Shown piece by piece: positions 32,512 to 43,335 of a DNA stretch of 64,000 nucleotides. The number at the start of each line of letters is the position of its first letter. Within the stretch, counting starts at the first letter, position 1. Source of the stretch: Heterobasidion occidentale (Eukaryota > Basidiomycota > Agaricomycetes > Russulales > Bondarzewiaceae); NCBI GenBank assembly GCA_039111635.1, contig JBCAQO010000006.1:620001-684000 (forward strand), read 5' to 3'. The notes under the pieces are model-generated. The model was not told the DNA's origin, searched no databases, and was given only the letters and a program-made list of their open reading frames with translations. Position numbers and translations under genes: made by a program.

Positions 32512-33875
32512 GAGGGGCTTACAGTAGCGCTCGGTGATATCAGACCGCTGTGGATGTTTCACCAGTGCTCGCCCTCAATACGACGACTTGATGTGTAGTA
32601 TTAGTTCTATGGCGTATATGCTTTCAAACATTCTTGGAGAGTTCAGTTCTTCGACTCCCGACGTATTGGCGCTCTATGCATAGGCGCGATCGGGCCGCAC
32701 GCAACTGCAAGGACTCAGGGCAGTCTCTTGGTGTAGTCAGTGGTGAGTCTGCTCTGCTCCTGCTTTTTTTGTCTCCTGATGTGCACCTTCAAGTCAAATG
32801 CTTCAGACGAAAAGGCTCAAGTCGGCTTAAAATAAGCATGCACATTTTCCGACACCCGAAAAGAGCAAAGTTGTTAATGTAATGCAACATAGAGGATCAA
32901 GTACATCGCTAGTGTCCAAGCGGTACAGCTCTTCAGCGTAGCAGACTTCTAGAGGCAAATCAATTGGAGGTTGAACTCCGCTCTTCCGCCGTGCATGTCG
33001 CCTCGTCTTCAACAAATCACGTCAATTGGTATCAATACTGGTACCTTTTCCTCATTATGTCGAGGTGGAGAGCCCGCGGTGCGTTTTGACATGCTTAGTA
33101 CATGACCTTCCCCTATCTCAGGCTCTAGATTCTCCTGTCATCTGGATGTCAACACAGCGACAACCAATTCCACTTCGCCTCCGCTCTAAACTCTATAGTG
33201 CCCACCCGTAAGCCACAAACTCATCTTGAGACGCCCGTGACACATCTTATAATGATATCTATTACTCAAGTACGCTTCCACGCCATCTCGCGCTCGACAG
33301 ATGTTTTTTGTGAGCGCAATTCTACAGCATCTTTCTAGAATCTGACCTTTTTCTCCCCTTAATCTACCCTAAAAGCGAGATAGGGGCATCGTCATCGGGG
33401 GCGTGTTGACAGTTGTGTGTACATTTCTACTCCGGTCCTGCATTATCGCTCTCTAAGTGGACACATTTGCTTCCCTAGATCTGTTGATGCGAGCGCCTCG
33501 GGCAGTGCATCCTTAATGAAACCCTTTCGAAAGCTGCCATCTCAAGAGTGTTAGTAGTCTTGCCGATCCAGTGCTACATTTGATAGCATCTGATACGACC
33601 TTCCGCACCCTCTACATTTCCCAGTCTTAATCTGGAGCCCTTCCCTAAGCGGGAGATATCCAGCGCAGGTCCAGCTTTCCGTGAACATGTACCAGCTGAC
33701 CGCATTGGCGTAAGCGCATGTCAACCAATCCTTGTGTACAGTTATTCTGGCAGCTAACATGGTATCCCAGCGCCTTCCCTTCTTCAGTGGATCCGCTTCA
33801 ATCCTCACGTCAATCTCAGCGTTATATGGGGCCCCTTCTGCTGCATATATATATAGGCCTACACGTCGACGTCAG
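32512..33875. other. Intergenic region before the P450 pseudogene
   Basis: About 1.36 kb without a recognisable gene. A TATA box (TATATATATA, 33846-33855) remains 21 bases before the ATG of the pseudogene, unusually close. Confidence 0.5.
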
Positions 33876-36009
33876 ATGCATACGGTACTCATGCAGGACT
33901 ACAGGGATGTCATTGTCGCTGTCTCTCTCATTCTTTGACTGTCTTCCTTCTCAGGTCAAGAGCCCGCCGGTCTCCATTGCCTCCAGGACCCAAGGCATCG
34001 TGGTAGCTTGGGAGGGTATCAATACCAGAAGTCGCGCCTTGGCTTACCTGTGCACAGTGGAGAAAGACATACGGTACAGTCTTTTTCAACGTGTTAAAAA
34101 TAATCTCACGCTTATCGACACATACCAGGGGACGTCATTTATGTCTCTCAATTAGGGACCTCCGCTCTATATGTCAACGGAGCCAAGGCCGTGACTGATT
34201 TGCTCGACAAGCGAAGTGCTAACTATTCTTCACGACCACCTGGGCCGATGCTACTGAATCTGTGAGTATAAACCTACATGAGTTTGTGAGTTGGAAAAAT
34301 TACGACAATAATATTTATAGAATGGGTTGGGACTGGGCATTTTCGACTATGCCTTATAGATCACGATGGCGCAAGTATCGAGCACTGTTCCAAAAACAAT
34401 TTCCCCCGAACCTTCCCCGTTATCAGCCTATTCAGGTTCATGAGGCGCACACACTCCTTCAGAACTTGGCTCGTAGCCCAGAGAATCTTAGCCAGCATAT
34501 TGAAAGGTGTGTCTTGGGTTCAAGCACGCATATTTCAACAAAGACAAAATCTCATCATTTTAGAAATTCCTCTTCCTTGATCATGAGGATTTCCTATGGC
34601 CATCGAGTCAAAAATGAAGGAGACGCTGACGCCACGCTTTCCAAAAGGGCCGTGGCCACTATCATGCACGCCGCAGTGTTCGGAAGTTTTCTTGTCGATT
34701 ATATCCCCATTCGCAAGCAATTTCCTCATTTGTTGTGTCGTGGTCTGACCACATGCCTGGATTTGATTTATGATAATCCAATATGTTCCGGCTTGGATGC
34801 CTGGGGCGAAGTTCAAAAGGCAAGCCAAGGAATGGAAGAAGTTGGCTGATGCAATGGTCAATCAACCGTTTGAGATGACGAAAGAGCGAATGGTATGTTT
34901 ATCCTTTTGAAACTCGGTAGCTTGTTGATATTCCCATTGGAATAGAAATCTGGCATGGCGGAACCATGTTTCATAACACTGGAGCTCGAGGACTCTACAG
35001 ACCAATCCATAGATCCAGAATATACTACTATGGTCAAACATGTTGCAGCAATATCTTACGTTGGTGAGTCTCATCGACTTGCATTAGCCTCTTTGTGTCT
35101 TAGTTGAGTGAGCTCTTCCAACAGCTGGGTCCGACACGGCAAGTGATATTTTTAATAGGATCTCAGTGGCATCCTGATTGAATTGAGAAGACTGCCACCA
35201 CGACAGCGTCTTTCTTTCTTGCGATGACGCTTCACCCAGAGATTCAACGTAAAGCTCAGGTGCAACTCGACAACGTCGTAGGCCCCAATCGACTCCCCCA
35301 GTTTTCTGATCGGCAATACTTGACCTATATTGATTGTATCATCTGGGAGGTTGAGTCTGCGGTGGAAGCCAAATACACCGATAGGCCTCGCGCATTTTTC
35401 AGTTAAGGACGATGTATACGAGGGAAACCTGATACCTGAGGGAACCACCATTTTCCCGAATGTCTTGTCAGTATCCCTGCCCTCCTGTTGGCAGCAAGTC
35501 GCTCAATCAATTATTATCTCATCAGGTCCATCATGCACGATGAGGAGGCATATCCCGACCCTTCAGTGTTCTGTCCAGATCGATTTGAGGACCCAAAGCG
35601 GAACTCCGAACTTGGAATCAATCCCCTTCCGGATGCTGTGTTTGGTTTTGGACGACGGTACATCGTTCTCAGTTCCAAGCAGTTGTTTTCTCTTCTGATC
35701 GAAGGTCCGCTGCAGTGCTTGTCCAGGGCGATGGGTTGCATTTGATACCCTATGGATCATGGCTGCATCGGTGCTCGCCGTCTTTAATATTTCCAAGGCT
35801 GTCGATGCCGACGGCACTGTCATCGAGCCTGACACTGAATACACTACCGGTCTAGTAAGGTGACAATTCTTCCCCTTATGAATCAGTATTCATCGCGCAC
35901 TAAACTCAATAACATCCGTCGCAGCCGGCCGAAACCTTTTCAGTGCTCTTTGGTCCCTCGCTCGGAAGGCGCACAAGAACTTATAAGGCAAATCGAAGAT
36001 GAAAATTAG
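33876..36009 (+). pseudogene. Cytochrome P450, tandem copy 2 (pseudogene)
   Basis: This has the same exon plan as its neighbours, with several lesions. The anchor frame ends at TGA 33936-33938, and the LRSRARRSPLPPGPKASW part is one frame over. A second Trp of the conserved KASWW is TAG (34004-34006). The acceptor before QYVPAWMPGAKF near 34786 lacks AG. The exon encoding IDCIIWE shifts frame before LRWKPNTPIGLAHF near 35350. The AGSDT microexon has a GC donor. The haem loop (GRR-ACPGRW) and the final exon ending IEDEN are still readable. At least four independent defects make this a firm pseudogene. Confidence 0.92.
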
Positions 36010-36813
36010 AGGTAGCTTACAAGCCTGCCAGCCTATGCGACCAGATTGAATCCATGTTAAGTTCCTCTCGTGGAGACATGACGCTGTGCACATTGGCAAC
36101 AAGATTCAACGCTGCCTGGTACTGGAATGATGACTATACATTTATTTTGTTTGAACAGATTATGTGCTGTGCTAGGCTTAGTACTCTTGCTATGAGGTGT
36201 GTGGCTAGATTTTTGTGCGATAAAGGTCGGGAAATAGTGCAGAAGGCACTTTTAATCTCGGTCATAGAAGGGCTCTTCGCCTCGTTTGGCTTCCACATGA
36301 CATCTGATACTGGCGATATCCACGTCTAGATCATCATGTCTGGATTTAGCGTCAAATGGAATGGACTACTCTCTGTCATATGTCTGATAGTGCGTCTATG
36401 ATTGTTTTGCTTTTTTTGCTCCTCTTGACCCCATCATGTGGTGCGCCGTTCGGACGAAGGCCTTATCGTGAGCTAGCCACAGCCAGAATGACATTGAAAT
36501 TTTATGAACAGATTGACAAACATTCGATGCGGCCCTGCATTCTACGCCATCGAAACTTTGGGTACCAGGTGTATAAGGAGCCGTTTGATGAGGTCATTGT
36601 CATGGACGCACCCATTGCTCGCTGCATCGGCCTTATCCATGATGCGGAGTCACCAGTAACCTCATATCGAAGAAAATTGACCTGATGACCCCAGAAGCGC
36701 TGAAGAGATTGGTCCCGAAGGGGGCAAATGCAAACCCCAGCGCCTTGGGAAGTCTCTCCTGAGTATATATACTCACAGACTTCTATGTAGACCGATCATA
36801 AGAGTCCCACACA
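36010..36813. other. Intergenic region and promoter of P450 copy 3
   Basis: No gene is supported; a 109-codon frame at 36356-36685 has a hydrophobic start but no family features. A TATA box (TATATATA, 36764-36771, inside a GAGTATATATACTC palindrome) lies 43 bases before the ATG. Confidence 0.45.
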
Positions 36814-38925
36814 ATGACGTTGCATCTATTCAGTCTCATGCGGGATTACAGTGATCTCTTTTTCGCTGTTGCTCTTGCTGCTTTTACGATCTTTCTTCTT
36901 ATGCCACGAGCACGGGGGCTTCCATTACCTCCTGGACCCAGGGCATCATGGTGGTTTGGGACAGTACGTCTGCCAGAGATCTTGCCTTGGCTCACCGTTG
37001 CTAAGTGGAGAGAGACTTATGGTACCCAATTCCTCAAAGGCCTCGAAATGATTTTCAGCTCAACGCAGTTTCACAGGGGACATCATCTACATCTCACAAG
37101 TCGGACACTCCATTCTCTACGTCAATTCGGCCAAGGTCGCATCCGACCTACTCGACAAGCGAAGTGCTAACTACTCTTCCCGACCGCCATCACCGATGAT
37201 TCGTGATCTGTGAGTGTTATCCTATGTATATAGCATTTTCCGAACCTTCATTCCGCTAAAATTCATCTAGAATGGGCTGGAGATGGGCTTTTCCAAGCAT
37301 GCCTTACGGACCAACTTGGCGAAAATATCGTGCACTATTTCAAAAACAATTCCAACCAAACTCATCCCGGTATCAGCCTATCCAGGCCAAAGAAGTGCAC
37401 GGACTGCTCCGGAATATGGCACGCAGCCCTGAGAAATTCCACTATCACATTCAAAGGTCTGTTTTTGGAATCATCACGCGGAACTGTTTTCTGACATCAT
37501 TGGACGCTCGTCCAGAAATGCAACGGCCTTGATTATGAGGATATCTTATGGTCATCGGATCGACGAAGAAGGCGACATCTACGTCACACTTTCAGAGCGG
37601 GCTATCGCTAGTGGTTTGAATGCCGGAGTGTTCGGTACATATCTTGTGGACTATATTCCTCTTCGTGAGTACTCTATACCATTGAGCGGGCCACCCTTTG
37701 ATTCGCCTCGTAGTGAGGTATGTTCCGGACTGGCTGCCTGGGGCAAAGTTCAAGAGGCAAGCTAAGGAATGGAAGAAGTTGGTCGACGACATGGTCGACC
37801 AACCGTTCGAAATGACCAAAAAGAGAATGGTACGTATATTTCGTCGGTATCAAATAGACTGACATGGCAATGTTAGAATAGGCATCTGGCACGGCGGAGC
37901 CATGTTTTACGACACTAGAGCTCGAGGACTCCGCTGATCGAGCCAACGATGCCGAATATACCACTATGATCAAAAGTGTTGCCGCAATTTCTTATGCTGG
38001 TCTGTCACCTCTTTAAACTGCTTTCATTTGGTGCTCTAATATATCGATAATCGTACTAGCTGGCGCCGACACGGTAAGCCCTACTCACGATCAACTTCCA
38101 TCAATGGCGCTCAATTGAGAATCAAAAAGACCATCAGCGCCACAGAAACATTCTTGTTGGCGATGATGCTTTACCCCGAGGTTCAGCGCAAGGCTCAAGC
38201 GCGCCTTGACAAGGTCATAGATGTTGACCGGCTGCCCCGTTTTTCCGATCGAAAAGATTTGAGTTATATTGACTGCATCATCTGGGAAGCCTTAAGGTGG
38301 CAGCCAACCGTACCCATGGGCCTGTCACACACTTCGGTCAAGGATGATATCTACGAGGGATATAGCATACCGAAGGGAACCACTATATTCCCAAATATCT
38401 GGTCAGCGTCTATTCCTGTTACCGTCACTTGTTCGTCTCGTTGATAATCTGAAAGGGCTATCATGCATGACGAGGAGACCTACCCAGATCCTTCTGTGTT
38501 CCGTCCTGAACGGTTTGAAGATCGAAAGAGGAACCTGGAGCTTGGGATCAATCCCCTCCCGGAGGTTGCCTTTGGCTATGGAAGACGGTACGTCATTGTG
38601 TCAGGACCGAAGGTTTTCTCCACTCAACCAAAGGTCTGTTGCAGGGCCTGTCCAGGAAGGTGGCTCGCGTTCGATACCTTGTGGATCACGGTTGCTTCTG
38701 TGCTCGCCGTGTATGACATCTCCAAGGCTGTCGATGACGGCGGTGCTGTCATTGAACCTGACACTGAATATACTACCGGCATCGTGAGGTGAGGTCTGAG
38801 CGTACTGTGCACCGAACTTGTGGCCTCACATTTGCTTTAGCCACCCAAAGCCATTCCGGGTTTCTCTCGTTCCACGCTCCGAGACAGCACTTGAACTCAT
38901 TAGACAAACTGAAGAGGAGCATTAG
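36814..38925 (+). CDS. Cytochrome P450, tandem copy 3
   Basis: This is an intact paralog of copy 1 with the same splice positions. Anchor LFFAVALAAFTIFLLM, hinge GLPLPPGPRASWWFG, helix C WRKYRALFQKQF, I-helix AGADT (Asp in place of none, Ser replaced by Ala compared with AGSDT), K-helix EALRWQP, RPERFED, haem loop FGYGRR-ACPGRW, ending in LIRQTEEEH. The short I-helix exon is conserved here too. The whole set of P450 landmarks is present, so a working microsomal monooxygenase is expected. Copies 1 and 3 differ at many positions near the haem loop and substrate segments, so they may differ in substrate. Confidence 0.87.
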
Positions 38926-39482
38926 GGAAACTCAGAGGAGCGCTTGCGATATAACCAAAACCATTTCACTTCATCAACTATGGCGGCGTTTATGCTCAGG
39001 GGCTCTGCGTCAATGTAAAGCATTCTGTATTGTGGTCGTACTCTCTTCGATGCTCTCCATTTTGAGTGCCTATCATCTGGACAAATGCAGCACCTACTTC
39101 AAGATGCACGTTGTTCACAGCAATGCGTTCGCACAATAAAGAAGAAGAAAGGCCATAACATGTATTTGAAACGTAGGATGTATTAGAACATGAACAAAGA
39201 AAGACATAGGAGAGAGAAAAATAATTAAAGGACAGAATCCATGACCTTCGCCCCGCAGATGTTCATCAGTTTATCTAACGAACATGGCATCCTTGTGTCA
39301 TTCCTGCACTCGCACTCGCCCGCTGATTCATCGGGTTCTACCTACTGTCGCTCTCGCAGCAATAATTCCTCGCGCTCGTTCAGCTGCCCACCTATGATCT
39401 TATCCGATTCTTGCCCATCCTGCACTATTATTCCGATGAGATGACAGTTAGTCACACTTGCTCAGCACTCGTCAAAGTCAGT
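38926..39482. other. Convergent intergenic region
   Basis: This lies between the end of P450 copy 3 (plus) and the end of the antizyme gene (minus). An A-rich stretch with AATAAAG (39136) could serve 3' end formation. No gene seen. Confidence 0.45.
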
Positions 39483-40687
39483 TTAGATCTCCAGGCCGAC
39501 GAGGATGTACGCGGGGTCGACCTGGAACGGAGGTTTAGTAACGACGGTGCCGCCGACATACATGAGCGAGTGCAAGAGGTCGCCCAGCGCCGGGGTAGTT
39601 TTTTCGAGCGCGATGACGAGCGCGTTGCACTCGAGATGTTCATCCGCCAGATCAAGTAGGGCGACAATACTGTAGATACAATGATCAGAAAAAGAAAGAA
39701 AGAGGAGAAAAAGATGAGAGAAAGATGATCAGTTGCCCGAGTCCAATCGGAGGGAAGTAAAAGGAAAATACAGCCGAACGCACCTCTCACGCAAGCTGAC
39801 AATCTCGGCGCTCTTCCCGTCGACGTACAGGGTTCGTGGTTTGCCCGGCAGCGTGAGTACAACCCCATCGAAGGATGCGCCAAGGCCCGGGGAAGAAATG
39901 GACACACGCTTGGCGTGGGGCAGGGCATTCACCGCGTCTCGGGGGAACAGCGTAGCGAGTAGCTCAAGCGCATCGTCAGACGTCTGTCCGAGGTCCGAGC
40001 CCGATTCGGAGGAGTCGTCATCGTCGTCATCGTCCGGCGTGAGGGGAGGTGTTGCGAGTTCGTGCGCATATGCCGCAACCGCAGACTTGGGAATCGGTTG
40101 AGGGGATACGGCCGATTGGGGAAGAGACTCGGCAAGCGGGAAGTACAAGGGCTTTTGAGCCATTGAGCCGGAGGCGGGAGCTGAAGAAACGGACGGAAAG
40201 GCAGCAGGGCGGGAAGAAAAGTAGGAAGGCGAAGCGGGGGAAGCGGAGGCGGCACGAGGAAGAGTGGAATATGCGGATTTGGCGATCGACGCCGGACTGT
40301 CTCTCACACAGTCCGACGACCCTCGGTCAGGAGGGCATTTGGATTTAGGGACGTCAAAACCGCCACTGTCGGAAATGGTTCACAATCGTTCAGTCAAACA
40401 ATGTCTCAGGTCAGATAGCAAGAGGGCAACATGAGAAACTTACCCCAGGCCCGCCAGAGAACGTAGTAGAGTAGTAGTACATGTTGTCGTTGCCCTGTAC
40501 GTGGCAAACGGCAAGCACACTAGGAGTAGCGTCGGTAGAGAAAGCCCCATCCCCAACGGTTTGACGGCCGTTGCTGTCAAGATGTTTAAGATCAACAAAA
40601 CCATAAGAAAAAGCCGAAGAAAGAGACATACGCGGGGCAAGGACTAGATATCGGTTTTGAAATATTCATCATAATTGAATTCGACAT
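39483..40687 (-). CDS. OAZ: Ornithine decarboxylase antizyme, decoded by +1 frameshifting
   Basis: Antizyme binds ornithine decarboxylase, sends it to the proteasome and lowers polyamine uptake; polyamines induce the frameshift needed to make it. Exons on the minus strand: 40687-40632, 40573-40444, 40365-39784 and 39669-39483. The first frame (65 codons, MSNSIMMNISKPI to SGGPGWRF) ends at UGA 40356-40354. The second frame begins DVPKSKCPPD, runs through an acidic, Ser-rich region and the conserved C-terminal domain (TLYVDGKSAEIVSLRE, VALLDLADEHLECNALVIAL, FQVDPAYILVGLEI). The total is 317 residues. The W-x-x then D-V-P context around the stop matches animal antizymes (W-C-S then D-A/V-P). A TATA box (40943-40948) supports a start in this area. 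Confidence 0.88.
40354..40359 (-). other. Programmed +1 ribosomal frameshift site, UUU-UGA
   Basis: On the minus strand, TGG CGG TTT TGA C is read in the zero frame; slipping by one base gives TTT then GAC GTC CCT. Known antizyme sites in animals are UCC-UGA; here the P-site codon is UUU. It lies six bases into exon 3, right after an intron acceptor (GACAG). Without the shift the product is only 65 residues. Confidence 0.85.
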
Positions 40688-41539
40688 GGGTTGCCAACTT
40701 GATCTGGTTGAGGTTGACGATGAGGTGGTGTTTGGTGTTATCAAAGTCTAAAATAAGATAAGCTCAGCAAGACTGCCGATTGCAGATGTGACAGGCGACA
40801 TGAATGATGATGAAAGACTCACAAAGTGACAAAAATCGCACGAAAAGTGTCGGAGTGAGTGATTTGAGCCGCTGTAGCAAAGGTGAATGGCACGGTGGTC
40901 GGAGGCAAGGCGTTGCTTCGGCGGGGGCCGCTGCGCGACGGTTATATACCGCCTTACCAATCAGCGCTAACCTTGAAACCCCTGACCACACACGTGGCTT
41001 CAACTGGCGTCATAGCCTGGGCTCATGTTTCCACAACGTTCTGAACACAGAAAAAACATGCCCAGTTTGAGGGTGGAGAAGCGATAGTGCTGCGATGATG
41101 TAGGAGTCAAGAATAGACGTGGAAGGACATCGCAGAGACGAATTAGATGGAAGAATGCGAGTCGTGGGTATGTTATCTTTCGAGGAAAAGGTGCCCGGGG
41201 TCTTTGCCATTAGGGCCGGCCTGGTCACATAGGTCACGCAGTGTGTATCGACGTCCACCAATCTCGCCCATCGCGCTCAACTCTCGCAAAACTTCAAGAC
41301 GTGAGTACCGAAATGCTGTTCTGATGTATTCACTGCATAGTCCAGAGGCATAAATCTATGCCGTCCAAATTTTGTGCTGAATGGAGAGCTGGAGAATGAG
41401 CTACTGGATGGATGGGTAGGAGACTGCTCGGATGAACTTGGAATGCGATTTATGCCTCTGGACGAGCATGGCTCCCGACCCTCTTGCGATCGCGCCAACT
41501 TACCTATCGATCTTTCAGTAACTTTTCAGCTTAAACACA
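40688..41539. promoter_or_regulatory. Divergent promoter region of antizyme and RPS2
   Basis: No gene seen. It has an antizyme-side TATA box on the minus strand (GGTATATAAC, 40941-40950) and a probable 5' leader intron (donor GTGAGT near 40824, acceptor TTTTAG near 40749). On the RPS2 side, the 150 bases before the ATG are pyrimidine-rich in places, as is common for ribosomal protein genes. Confidence 0.45.
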
Positions 41540-42436
41540 ATGGCTGACGCTGGACGCGGACGTGGTGGATTTGGACGAGGCCGTGGTGACCGAGGCCGTG
41601 GTCGTGGTCGTGGTCGTCGCGGAGGCCGCAAGGACGAGGAGAAGGAATGGTGCGTTTGCTTTACAGTTCTCTAATTCACGACCCCCCAATCGTCGTATTA
41701 ATGCACGCATCAGGGTCCCAGTTACGAAACTCGGTCGTCTCGTAAAGGATGGCAAGATCAAGTCGATGGAGGAGATCTACCTCTTCTCGCTCCCCGTCAA
41801 GGAGTACCAGATCGTCGACTTCTTCCTCCCCAACCTCAAGGACGAGGTTATGAAGATCATGCCTGTGCAGAAGCAGACCCGTGCCGGTCAGCGTACGCGT
41901 TTCAAGGCGTTCGTCGCGATCGGTGACTTTGACGGTCACGTCGGCCTCGGTGTCAAGTGCGCCAAGGAAGTCGCCACCGCCATCCGTGGCGCCATCATCC
42001 TGGCCAAGCTCTCCGTGATTCCCGTCCGTCGTGGCTACTGGGGTGCCAGTCTCGGTGCTCCCCACACAGTACCATCGAAGGTTAGCGGAAAGGTCGGCTC
42101 CGTCATGTGCCGTCTGATCCCTGCGCCCCGTGGTACCGGCATCGTCGCCGCTCCCGCATCGAAGCGTCTCCTGCAGCTCGCTGGTGTATCAGATGTCTAC
42201 ACCCAATCAAAGGGTTCAACCGCTACGATGGGTAACTTCTTGAAGGCAACCTTCGCCGCCGTGCGTATTCCTGATTTTTTTGAGACACATGGGTGATCGA
42301 TTAATTCTCTATGATTTTGCAGATCACCAAAACCTATGCCTTCCTGACGCCCGATCTCTGGCGCGAGATCCCTGTGTCGAAGGTACCATACGATGAGCAC
42401 AGCGCACATTTGCAGCTTGCAGGCAGGAAGTACTAG
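41540..42436 (+). CDS. RPS2: 40S ribosomal protein uS5 (Rps2)
   Basis: Exons 41540-41649, 41714-42260 and 42323-42436 give 256 residues, the usual length. An Arg-Gly-rich N-terminus ([19 protein letters not shown]), a known arginine methylation target in this family, is followed by [18 protein letters not shown], the S5 double-stranded RNA-binding fold ([39 protein letters not shown]), and the S5 C-terminal domain ([29 protein letters not shown]). The protein sits in the small subunit near the decoding site. Codon use is strongly biased to C-ending codons, fitting high expression. Confidence 0.97.
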
Positions 42437-43335
42437 ACTGTTGGCGTGTTTTTGTTACGATGAGGCTTTCTCTCTGTATTCTTTCGCAAAACTCTCTAGG
42501 CATGTCACATCCACACCATCTTCTTATGACATGATATGCTATATGTCCTCACATTGTGCAATGCGTCCTATCCGGATTCCTAATTCGTCGGCAAAAGGCA
42601 CATTTCGAAGCCGTACTGAGATGTTAAGTATGGTGAATGTGCTCATAGGGCTATCTGCATGTCAATTTGCATTGTTGCGTCGATAGGTGCAACGGGGAGT
42701 CACCGAGGCAAACGGAAAGAACATCCACCTTCCCTCCGCGGAGCCTAAGAGAGATTGGCAGGACTCCGTCGATGAGGCCCGCATGCACTGGTGCCTATCA
42801 TGCGATTTTTTGGAGCAGACGGGAAGCTAGTGCCGGCTAGCGCCCTTCGTCCTCTCGCATCCAGGAGATAAAGAAGAACGGCGCTAGCATTCTAAGGGCA
42901 GCGAAGGATGGTATGTGAAATTAACGACAGTGAGTACTACACGATTAACAAATGCAGGGAGTTAAAAGTCAATACGTGCTGTGAAGAAGTCCGAGTATAT
43001 ACTAATACGCAAACGTCCCGAAAAAAGCACGAGGTGGAAGCAAATGAGCGATGATGATAGTGTATGTGGAGAGATGTGGAGCAGAGCAGGCGAGCGAGCG
43101 GGCGACTTAGGTCGGAAAGCAGTTCGATTGTGGAGAGTTCGAGCGTACAGTCGCATGACGATCCCTATCGAGGAAACAAAGGGAAACAAGAGACGCGAAG
43201 GAGCAGAAGAGAGACAGGCAGAGAGAGACAGCAGACGCGAAGGGACAAGAACCGGTGTACGTGGAACCGGGCCGATCGACGACCCCTCCTGTCCCGGCAG
43301 TGTCCCGACACCGACACACCGACACACCGAGGAGA
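42437..43335. other. Convergent intergenic region
   Basis: This lies between the ends of RPS2 (plus) and the large minus-strand gene. No gene or RNA structure is recognised. Small frames at 42981-43415 overlap the 3' end of the neighbour on the opposite strand. Confidence 0.45.

Noticed and set aside
36356..36685. A 109-codon plus-strand frame with a hydrophobic start
   Set aside because: It could suggest a small secreted protein, but there are no cysteines in a pattern, no introns, and it sits just upstream of the next P450 promoter.
40320..40332. UCC-UGA on the minus strand, the classic antizyme shift site
   Set aside because: It lies 27 bases after the UUU-UGA site in the same zero frame, behind UGA and UAA stops, so ribosomes would not reach it. 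The DVP context marks the first site.
40640..40750. A 34-codon open minus-strand frame (HHLIVNLNQIKLATHVEFNY)
   Set aside because: It has no ATG and overlaps the antizyme leader and first exon; it looks protein-like but is probably chance 5' leader sequence.
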